From Flavobacteriaceae bacterium (GTDB lineage: Bacteria > Bacteroidota > Bacteroidia > Flavobacteriales > Flavobacteriaceae), in NCBI GenBank assembly GCA_013001365.1, contig JABDMQ010000108.1:1-7642 (forward strand): a stretch of 7,642 bases of DNA. The letters are read 5' to 3'. The first letter of the stretch is position 1. Each line of letters starts with the position of its first letter. Positions 1 to 5,566 of this stretch are shown one piece after another. The position numbers and the translations under genes are program-made. Below the pieces are notes generated by a model. The model saw only the letters and a program-made list of their open reading frames with translations. It was not told the DNA's origin and made no database searches.

Positions 1-31
1 AGAACAATTAAGACTTATTCTATAAGTTCGT

Positions 32-39
32 TATTTTTG
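32..39 (+). promoter_or_regulatory. Bacteroidota-type -7 promoter box for the lipoprotein gene
   Basis: The octamer TATTTTTG matches the Bacteroidota primary-sigma -7 consensus TAnnTTTG at every fixed position. It lies 14 bp before the ATG at 54, so the transcript leader would be only several bases long, which is plausible in a phylum that rarely uses Shine-Dalgarno pairing. No clear TTG-type -33 element is visible upstream in the 31 available bases, so the assignment rests on the -7 box and its position alone. Confidence 0.5.
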
Positions 40-53
40 CAAAAAGCGTCTTG

Positions 54-2477
54 ATGAAAAAAGTATTGTCCCTCCTCTTTGTTTGTATCTCTTTTTTTGG
101 ATGCATTAAAAATCAAGACAACAGGACCAATGCCTTCGACTTCATTCCGGAGAAGACAGATGTCGCTTTAAGGATCTCGAATCTCGAAGCAGCTGAGTTG
201 GAACTGAAAGCAAATGATCTATTAAATGCTTCCAACTTGTCACAAAAGACTGATCAAATAAAAGAAGTATTCTCCCTTTTGGGCCAGATCAGCACTGATC
301 AGGACATTGTTATTGCATTCAATTCACCTGATGCTTCTAGGACTTCAAGTTTTGTATTGGCAACTCAGGAAACCGATTCCTTGTTCGTTACGGACTCATT
401 GAATCGAATTGTTATGCCGTCTGCAAATAACAAGACAAATACCACCACCATGATGTTAGTTTCTAATGACACATTATTCAGTTCTGTGATCAACGGTTTC
501 TTCATCGCATCAAACAACAAAGAGACAATTCAAAGCATTACCGATTCCAAACAATCAAACAAGAACATTGACTGGGTCAAGGAACTGGATACAAAAGCTT
601 CGATGACTTTATATGCGCTATCGGAAAATGATGCCGTTACTCATGAGCAGGATCTTTTAGGTGAAGTGACTGTATTGGACATGGATATTGCTGAAAACTA
701 CATTTATTTAAATGGCATTACAAGATCAAAGGACACCTTAGCAAGGAATATCGATTACCTTAAAGGCACAGAAGCTCAAGCCAACTTTATTGCCACAATT
801 GTTCCAGAAAGCAGCAACGAATTCTGGAGTTACACATACAACGACTTCGCTATTATCGATTCGATCTATAATTCCCTGAATAGCACTAGTGTGTTAATCG
901 ACGAGAATGATGTAAAGGAACTTATTAACGAAGTTGGGGTTTTTACGATCGATACAAGCAAGGCATTTGCCATTCGCAGCATCGATGTTGATGGCATTAA
1001 TGAATCCATTAATAGCACACCTATAGAAACGATCAGGCAAGTGGTAATCGAAGAACTTGATCCAGAACAAAATATCGATCAACTATTTCATCCCTTTTTT
1101 GAGGAATCGAATTTAAAATATGTTTTTGTTTTAGGCGATTTCCTCGTTTTTACCAACAATATCGAAGTCGCAAGAGAGACGATTTCTAGCTATACTAATA
1201 AATCAACATTAAGCAATTCATCAAAATATAGTGGGATTTCAGAAAAGATAAGTGAAGCATCTACACTGTTATATTTCAAGGTCTCCAAAGAACTGGACTC
1301 ACTTATTGCCAATAATCTCCCAACGCAAATAACGGAAAGGTTAGGAAACAATGATTTCATGAAAGAACATTCACAACTCATCCAGTTGGTAAACGATCAG
1401 GGTTTTGCCCATGTCAACATTCTTATTCAAGAAGTAACCGAAAAAAGAAGGACCAATTCTATCTCTGAAGAATTCACTGTTTCACTTGACAAAGAACTAT
1501 TGAATGATCCTCAGATCGTCAAGAATCATGTTACCGGCCAGAAAGACCTCATTGTTCAGGACATCGAGAATAACTTGTATCTTATTTCCAATCGGGGAAA
1601 AGTAAGATGGAAGAAAAAGCTCAACGGAAACATCCTTGGCAAAGTCGAGCAAATGGACATTTACAAGAATGGTCGTCTTCAGCTTGTCTTTGCAACCCCG
1701 AACGAATTACATGTCTTGGACCGCAATGGCAAAGCTGTTAGTCCGTTTCCCTTGAAATTCCAAGATGAAATCACGCAGCCATTATCTGTATTTGATTATG
1801 ACAACAATAGGAATTATCGATTATTGGTCGTTCAGGATAAGGACCTCTTGATGTACGATAGCAAAGGAAAGAAAGTCAACGGTTTCAATTTTAAGGCCGC
1901 TGAGAAACGTATTTCCTCACAACCAAGGCATTTCAGGGTCGGCAACAAGGATTATATTGTCTTTGCCTCAGAGGAAAAATTGAATGTTCTCAACAGAAAA
2001 GGTCAAACAAGGGTTGCAGTAAACGAGCGGATTGAATTCTCAGAGAACGATATATTCCTTTACAGAAACAAATTCACCTCTACCAATACTGATGGCCAGC
2101 TGATACAGGTAGACCAAAAAGGTAGAATTAGCAAGCAAAATCTTTTGCTTCCCGAAGAACATGCTCTCGAAACAACGAGCAAGACCATGGTCACCCTTGC
2201 AGATAACAAACTCACTATCAAAGGCAGGACCATTGAACTGGATTTTGGTGATTATACGGCACCTCGCATATTCTATTTACGGGACAAGATCTATGTTTCG
2301 GTTACCGACCTACAGAGCCAGAAGGTGTATCTTTTCGATAGCCAGGCCAAGCCAATCCCTAACTTTCCTGTGTATGGTAATTCTGCGATGGAATTGGTCA
2401 ATATCGATAAAGACAGGAAGCTTGAATTTGTTGTAAAGGGCGACAATAACACAGTGATCCTTTATCAGATCAACTAA
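54..2477 (+). CDS. Large lipoprotein: DUF3352-like N-terminal region plus beta-propeller-like C-terminal region
   Basis: The product is 807 residues from the ATG at 54; a TTG directly before it extends the frame by one codon but is a less likely start. The N-terminus is a lipoprotein signal: MKK, a hydrophobic stretch, then lipobox-like SFFGC with the acceptor Cys at residue 17, so the mature protein should be membrane-anchored outside the cytoplasm. Residues about 28-460 resemble DUF3352-type proteins: an opening 'FIPEKTDVALRISN' segment and, around 358-420, a 'GDFLVFTNN...S..Y' segment. From about 473 to the end, short repeats of the form hydrophobic-x-x-x-D-x-x-G-K recur at about 45-residue spacing (LYLISNRGKVRW near 507, LHVLDRNGK near 552, LLMYDSKGK near 598, LNVLNRKGQ near 643, LIQVDQKG near 682, VYLFDSQAK near 758), some followed by FPL or FPV. 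This is typical of PQQ/FG-GAP-like beta-propeller blades. No type IX secretion tail is evident. The molecular function is unknown; a scaffolding or envelope-assembly role is only a guess. Confidence 0.9.
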   Translation: MKKVLSLLFVCISFFGCIKNQDNRTNAFDFIPEKTDVALRISNLEAAELELKANDLLNASNLSQKTDQIKEVFSLLGQISTDQDIVIAFNSPDASRTSSFVLATQETDSLFVTDSLNRIVMPSANNKTNTTTMMLVSNDTLFSSVINGFFIASNNKETIQSITDSKQSNKNIDWVKELDTKASMTLYALSENDAVTHEQDLLGEVTVLDMDIAENYIYLNGITRSKDTLARNIDYLKGTEAQANFIATIVPESSNEFWSYTYNDFAIIDSIYNSLNSTSVLIDENDVKELINEVGVFTIDTSKAFAIRSIDVDGINESINSTPIETIRQVVIEELDPEQNIDQLFHPFFEESNLKYVFVLGDFLVFTNNIEVARETISSYTNKSTLSNSSKYSGISEKISEASTLLYFKVSKELDSLIANNLPTQITERLGNNDFMKEHSQLIQLVNDQGFAHVNILIQEVTEKRRTNSISEEFTVSLDKELLNDPQIVKNHVTGQKDLIVQDIENNLYLISNRGKVRWKKKLNGNILGKVEQMDIYKNGRLQLVFATPNELHVLDRNGKAVSPFPLKFQDEITQPLSVFDYDNNRNYRLLVVQDKDLLMYDSKGKKVNGFNFKAAEKRISSQPRHFRVGNKDYIVFASEEKLNVLNRKGQTRVAVNERIEFSENDIFLYRNKFTSTNTDGQLIQVDQKGRISKQNLLLPEEHALETTSKTMVTLADNKLTIKGRTIELDFGDYTAPRIFYLRDKIYVSVTDLQSQKVYLFDSQAKPIPNFPVYGNSAMELVNIDKDRKLEFVVKGDNNTVILYQIN

Positions 2478-2484
2478 CTCATCA

Positions 2485-2516
2485 TGTTACATATGTTGCA
2501 GCTTTTGTTACAAAAG
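2485..2516 (+). promoter_or_regulatory. Cluster of TGTTRCA heptamers and a 15-bp palindrome, putative operator
   Basis: Three copies of TGTTRCA lie in 28 bp: TGTTACA at 2485-2491, TGTTGCA at 2494-2500 and TGTTACA at 2506-2512. The last sits inside a perfect odd palindrome, arms CTTTTGT (2502-2508) and ACAAAAG (2510-2516) around a central T. The cluster lies just after the lipoprotein stop codon and 57-88 bp before the ATG of the lectin-like gene, where an activator site would be expected. The same heptamer recurs upstream of the sensor kinase. Binding by a regulator is inferred. As RNA the palindrome would give only a weak A/U-rich hairpin, so it is a poor terminator. Confidence 0.4.
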
Positions 2517-2542
2517 TAATAAGGTTGCGATGTATGCTAACT

Positions 2543-2550
2543 TAGTTTTA
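2543..2550 (+). promoter_or_regulatory. Probable -7 box of the lectin-like surface protein gene
   Basis: TAGTTTTA matches TAnnTTTG at all fixed positions but the last, and lies 22 bp before the ATG at 2573. The nearest TTG (2525-2527) is only 15 bp upstream, shorter than the usual spacing, so the -33 element is poor. A weak core promoter next to a repeated-heptamer cluster would fit activator-dependent transcription; this is inference. Confidence 0.35.
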
Positions 2551-2572
2551 CATAAAATACAATTTCAATAAT

Positions 2573-3448
2573 ATGAAACAATCGATCGCAATACTGTTTG
2601 GCTTAATAATAACCATCACAACCGTCGCCCAACAAGGCATAAATTATAAGGCCGTTGTCAAAGATGGTAATGGAGAATTGGTCACTGGCCAAAACATAGA
2701 TGCTAAACTATCAATAATGAAAAATGAAACTACGTCCATATACACTGAGGACCATACGGCCATGACCAGTCAAGATGGCATTGTGATCTTTAATATTGGT
2801 GAAGGCACTAATCCAATTGGTATTTATGCAGATATTGATTGGAGCATTGACAATTATTTACTTAAAGTAGAAATTGATATAGAGCAGGATGGCACTTTTG
2901 AGTATTTGGGCAATACCGCTTTTAAAGCAGTGCCTTATGCATTGCATGCAGCAAAGGCGACAAGTGCTTTTGAAGCTGATAAGGTCGTGAAATTACCAGA
3001 ACCCTATATTCTTGGCAAGAGTTCACAAGTATCCAATGGTACTTTTAGTTTTAATGGAAAATATGGTTGGCAAGCAGCTCAAGAGATGTGTGAGGCTTCT
3101 TTTCCAGGAGACCCTAATGTACGTGCATTTACCATTGAACAAATTTCCCAAGCCATAGTTTTAGGGAATTGGGACAGCTCTAATCTCACTAATATTGAAG
3201 ATTTCTGGTTTTGGGCCATCACGCCTTATGCCGTAGGATCTGGTTTTGGAAGCTACCAAAGTGAAGCGCAAAATCTTTACGGACTCAACTATGATGCCGG
3301 TGATGTAGGAAATGGCACTAGAGGGCAAATAAAGATAGATGGTGGTTCAATAGGAAATGGATCTAACCCATTGAATACCTATTTAAGTGTTCAAACTAAT
3401 ATTGCTCCAGGCTTATTTTACCCATGCATGTGCGGTACTTACAACTAA
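2573..3448 (+). CDS. Secreted surface protein: Bacteroidota stalk domain plus possible C-type-lectin-like domain
   Basis: The product is 291 residues. A signal peptide (MKQSIAILFG...TVAQ, cleavage near residue 20) is followed at residues 22-125 by a domain frequent at the N-terminus of Bacteroidota surface and fibre-like proteins. Its landmarks are GINYKAVVKDGNG, IYTEDHTAMTSQDG, IDWSIDNYLLKVEID and the closing VPYALHAA. In larger homologues this module carries collagen-like or other C-terminal repeats; here it is followed by one compact domain, about residues 143-291. That domain has a GWQAAQEMCEASF helix (Trp166, Cys173), aromatic FWFWAITP (211-218), a Gly/Asn-rich stretch (242-266) and a closing CMCG (Cys285, Cys287). 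The 'A..MC...F......AFT..Q' pattern with late cysteines resembles C-type-lectin/DUF1554-like folds, but I do not recognise the family firmly. A role in binding ligands at the cell surface is inferred. It is flanked by its own putative promoter region. Its coding DNA is visibly AT-richer than its neighbours' (14 of 60 G+C at 2821-2880), compatible with horizontal exchange. Confidence 0.88.
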   Translation: MKQSIAILFGLIITITTVAQQGINYKAVVKDGNGELVTGQNIDAKLSIMKNETTSIYTEDHTAMTSQDGIVIFNIGEGTNPIGIYADIDWSIDNYLLKVEIDIEQDGTFEYLGNTAFKAVPYALHAAKATSAFEADKVVKLPEPYILGKSSQVSNGTFSFNGKYGWQAAQEMCEASFPGDPNVRAFTIEQISQAIVLGNWDSSNLTNIEDFWFWAITPYAVGSGFGSYQSEAQNLYGLNYDAGDVGNGTRGQIKIDGGSIGNGSNPLNTYLSVQTNIAPGLFYPCMCGTYN

Positions 3449-3510
3449 TATCTATATGACAAAACCTCTCATTTTGAGCTATTTGGAATAAATATGTGGT
3501 GCTTTTTTTA

Positions 3511-3518
3511 TAACTTTA
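3511..3518 (+). promoter_or_regulatory. Possible -7 box of the small secreted protein/TapB-like operon
   Basis: TAACTTTA matches TAnnTTTG except for the last base and lies 26 bp before the ATG at 3545. The closest TTTG (3482-3485) is 25 bp upstream, slightly beyond the usual spacing. The box follows a run of seven T (3503-3509). It is the best candidate promoter in the 96-bp gap between the lectin-like gene and the downstream pair, but it is weak. Confidence 0.3.
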
Positions 3519-3544
3519 AGACAATTAATCAATCCACTAATGTC

Positions 3545-3880
3545 ATGAATATTTCAGTGAATTTTCGCCATATCATCGTTGCGTTTTTGGTTTTCTCTTT
3601 CGGAACAACCCATACGATGGCCCAAAAGAAGAAAAAGATCAAACGACCATCCAGCCGAGTCGGCATTACCAGTGTTGATAGATTCGTGAGGGAATCCTTC
3701 GATATTTATGATAAGGTCTATATGTACGATGGCTATGCCGAAGCAGGTAAACCTCTGTCTGACGATGACATCGACGTGCTAGAACGCGCTGATGGCAAGA
3801 CTTTTTTCAACAAGAAAAAATATGTTACCGCTAATTACTTCAAGGCATTGGAAAACAAAGAGCTAAAAATCAAGAAATAA
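3545..3880 (+). CDS. Small secreted protein of unknown function
   Basis: The frame is open from 3494, but the ATG at 3545 is the better start because it places a normal signal peptide at the N-terminus: MNISVNFRHI, a hydrophobic core, then TMAQ, with cleavage near residue 27. It also leaves the candidate promoter box at 3511-3518 upstream of the gene. The precursor is then 111 residues. The mature part opens with a basic run (KKKKIKRPSSR), followed by a segment with VDRFVRESFDIYDKVYMYDGYAEAG (44-68), an acidic SDDDIDVLERADGK stretch (72-85) and a Lys-rich tail; no catalytic motif is visible. I do not recognise a named family. The stop lies 7 bp before the TapB-like gene, and the similar GC-richer codon use of the two supports one operon and perhaps a shared envelope role. 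Confidence 0.75.
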   Translation: MNISVNFRHIIVAFLVFSFGTTHTMAQKKKKIKRPSSRVGITSVDRFVRESFDIYDKVYMYDGYAEAGKPLSDDDIDVLERADGKTFFNKKKYVTANYFKALENKELKIKK

Positions 3881-3887
3881 TATATAC

Positions 3888-4589
3888 ATGAGACGCCATG
3901 CTAATTTACTTTTCGTAATCGCAGTTTTCTTCACGTGTGTTGTAATCGGGCAAGAATGCGACACCTATTTATTGCTTAAGGAAGGTACATCCTTGGAGTA
4001 CACCAACTACGATAGGAAAGGTAAGGCGATCACCATTGGCACACATAAGGCCGCGAAAGTCACTAGCAGCAATGGGAAATTCGAATCGAACATTACGCTT
4101 GACGTCAAGGACCTAAAGAAAGGAGACACCTTTACTATGGAATATGATGTGAGCTGCGAGGATGGCGTCTTGTCTATCGATATGTCTCGATTTTTCGATA
4201 GCAGCCAGCTCATGCAGTACGAAGGTGCCGATTTCGACATTGATATTCAAGGCGACATGCTGTACTTCCCAAGAGATTTGGTTGAAGGTGCAGATCTTAA
4301 TGATGGCAATATTACCATCAAGGTCGCCAAAGACGGGTTTACCTTTGTTACCATGACCATGACCATTTTCAATCGCAAGGTATTAGGCAAGGAAAGCATC
4401 ACCACAGATGCTGGTACATTCGAATGCCAGAAGGTCACCTTTGATTTTGAAAGTAAGTTCGGGATCATTAAAGTTCGAGGCAGTGCTATTGAATGGTATC
4501 ATGACAACCGCATTATCGTAAAATCGGAATCCTACAACAAAAAAGGAAAACTTTTAGGTTCGACGAAATTGACAGCGATGACAGAATGA
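3888..4589 (+). CDS. Secreted TapB/DUF3108-like protein
   Basis: The product is 233 residues with an N-terminal signal peptide (MRRH plus hydrophobic core, cleavage probably near IGQ/E, residue 22), so it is periplasmic or outer-membrane associated. The mature protein has the layout I associate with TapB/DUF3108-like beta-strand proteins of Bacteroidota: EGTSLEYTNYDRKGK near residues 32-46; FPRDLVEGADLND (127-139), where many relatives have a 'P..L..G..L.D' turn; NRKVLGKESITTDAGTFEC (162-180), the most characteristic block; and EWYHDNRIIVKSESYNKKGK (202-221) near the end. Cysteines are at 24, 90 and 180. The biochemical function of this family is not known to me. Translation begins 7 bp after the preceding stop, which indicates co-transcription with the small secreted protein. 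No Shine-Dalgarno sequence is visible. The start is supported because it lies immediately before the signal peptide. Confidence 0.88.
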   Translation: MRRHANLLFVIAVFFTCVVIGQECDTYLLLKEGTSLEYTNYDRKGKAITIGTHKAAKVTSSNGKFESNITLDVKDLKKGDTFTMEYDVSCEDGVLSIDMSRFFDSSQLMQYEGADFDIDIQGDMLYFPRDLVEGADLNDGNITIKVAKDGFTFVTMTMTIFNRKVLGKESITTDAGTFECQKVTFDFESKFGIIKVRGSAIEWYHDNRIIVKSESYNKKGKLLGSTKLTAMTE

Positions 4590-4625
4590 AGTTAATGCTA
4601 GGCATTGATTATATTAAAAGCAAGA

Positions 4626-5420
4626 ATGAAAAAACCATTATTCCTTATCATTTTTATTTTCCTAATTCCCTTTCTTGGTATTACCCAAAATTTCAAGAGC
4701 ATAGTAGCTTTTGGCGATAGCTTTACAGATAATGGTAATATCGATGGTCATGGGTTCAATAGAGATACCAATGGCTTAGTTTGGGTTGAATACCTTGCTG
4801 AAATGCTTAATACCCAAAAAGTTGATAATAGGGCTTGGGGTGGTGCAAGAACAGACCAAGGCCATTACCTTGGATATGATTGGTCTGGATTTCACTGGCA
4901 AATAGACAATTATAAAGAACCCATTGATAAGGATGAAACTTTAGTAACAATTTGGATTGGCGTTAACGACTATTGGGATGCTAAGGATGATCCGTCGAAT
5001 TCGGTGAGGAATATTAAAACTGGGCTCGAGAGTCTTATAAAAAAAGGTGGCAAACACTTCGTGGTATTCAATAATTTCGATCTTACCTTATCCCTTGGAT
5101 ATGGTCCAGATACAGAATACTTTGACCTTGTACCGAAAGTACAGAAGTTAACCAAGCAATTCAATGTAGAATTGTACGACATGCTTTTTAATAAGTCGAC
5201 GGGAATGGTGCAGTCGAATCCTGAGATAAAAATTTACTATATAGACATATATACATTCATGAATGATTTAGTAAATAACAACCAATTCAATCAAAAACCA
5301 TGGAGAGGCACTTATAAATTCCCAGATCCTGAAGAGTACTTATGGTATGACGAATGGCATCCAATGACAAGCTGCCATAAAAAAATTGCTGAGATGGTTC
5401 TTGAAAAAATTCAGGACTAG
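4626..5420 (+). CDS. Secreted SGNH/GDSL-family hydrolase (esterase or lipase)
   Basis: The product is 264 residues from the ATG at 4626. An in-frame TTG at 4605 would add seven residues, but the ATG directly precedes a classical signal peptide (MKKPLFLII...LGITQ, cleavage near residue 20). All SGNH blocks are present: block I, FGDSFTDNGN, with nucleophile Ser32; the WGGAR segment with the oxyanion-hole Gly (72/73); block III, GVND, with Asn114; and block V, DEWHPM, with Asp242 and His245 completing the triad. The 'TNGLVWVEYLAEML' and 'VVFNNFDLT' segments place it with the lipase/thermolabile-hemolysin-like GDSL group rather than the short TesA type. It should cleave an ester in the periplasm or outside the cell; the substrate (lipid, polysaccharide acetyl group or other) cannot be read from the sequence. 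It lies 36 bp after the TapB-like gene and may be read through from that operon, but its codons are AT-richer, so it may have joined later. Confidence 0.93.
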   Translation: MKKPLFLIIFIFLIPFLGITQNFKSIVAFGDSFTDNGNIDGHGFNRDTNGLVWVEYLAEMLNTQKVDNRAWGGARTDQGHYLGYDWSGFHWQIDNYKEPIDKDETLVTIWIGVNDYWDAKDDPSNSVRNIKTGLESLIKKGGKHFVVFNNFDLTLSLGYGPDTEYFDLVPKVQKLTKQFNVELYDMLFNKSTGMVQSNPEIKIYYIDIYTFMNDLVNNNQFNQKPWRGTYKFPDPEEYLWYDEWHPMTSCHKKIAEMVLEKIQD

Positions 5421-5478
5421 TTCAATATTCAATTCTATAGCTTTGACACCAATATCATCAATTAGGTAAATAAAACTC

Positions 5479-5499
5479 ATGTAACACACCTTGTTACAT
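5479..5499 (+). promoter_or_regulatory. Perfect inverted repeat upstream of the sensor kinase, putative operator
   Basis: Two 8-bp arms, ATGTAACA (5479-5486) and TGTTACAT (5492-5499), are exact reverse complements separated by CACCT. The core heptamer is the one repeated upstream of the lectin-like gene. The element is centred about 78 bp before the ATG at 5567 and upstream of the candidate -7 box, in the position of an activator or autoregulatory site. With 8-bp A/T-rich arms and no following T-run it is unlikely to be a terminator for the hydrolase gene. Function is inferred from symmetry and recurrence. Confidence 0.45.
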
Positions 5500-5537
5500 T
5501 ATTACCATTTGATTACATAACGAAAGGGTATTATTGT

Positions 5538-5545
5538 TATCTTTA
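5538..5545 (+). promoter_or_regulatory. Probable -7 box of the sensor kinase gene
   Basis: TATCTTTA matches TAnnTTTG except for the last base and lies 21 bp before the ATG at 5567, almost the same spacing as the TAGTTTTA box before the lectin-like gene. The nearest TTTG (5508-5511) is 26 bp upstream, longer than the usual spacing, so the -33 element is weak, again fitting a promoter that needs an activator. Confidence 0.35.
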
Positions 5546-5566
5546 AGGTAATCAACCACTTACTCA

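Noticed and set aside
1..31. Tail of an upstream gene ending at a TAA near 9-11
   Set aside because: Only two or three codons would be visible, with no way to choose a frame or recognise a product.
894..1381. Antisense open frames at 894-1082 and 1190-1381 inside the lipoprotein gene
   Set aside because: They lie wholly within a long coding frame with clear signal, have no promoter box or recognisable motif, and are of a length expected by chance.
2161..2436. Plus-strand open frame of 91 codons overlapping the lipoprotein gene
   Set aside because: It overlaps the beta-propeller-like frame, whose repeat pattern is preserved; the alternative product is low-complexity and resembles nothing.
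2573..3448. Type IX secretion C-terminal sorting domain on the surface protein
   Set aside because: The C-terminus ends in a Cys-containing CMCGTYN segment and lacks the typical beta-strand and Lys/Arg-ended sorting signal.
3459..3475. Possible hairpin CAAAA...TTTTG after the lectin-like gene
   Set aside because: The stem is only 5 bp, mostly A/T, with a 7-base loop, and the T-run at 3503-3509 is too far away to form an intrinsic terminator.
3494..3544. Upstream extension of the small secreted protein to the ATG at 3494
   Set aside because: It would add 17 residues ahead of a well-formed signal peptide and would start upstream of the candidate -7 box; the ATG at 3545 is the better start.
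4007..4468. Open frames on both strands inside the TapB-like gene (4007-4240 and 4247-4468 minus, 4162-4356 plus)
   Set aside because: The TapB-like frame shows family landmarks throughout; the others are out-of-frame shadows without start-site or motif support.
4605..4625. TTG start seven codons upstream for the hydrolase
   Set aside because: The ATG at 4626 opens directly with MKKP and a hydrophobic core, the expected signal-peptide form; the extension adds nothing recognisable.
4970..5182. Antisense open frame inside the hydrolase gene
   Set aside because: The SGNH blocks before and after it confirm the plus-strand frame; nothing supports the antisense product.
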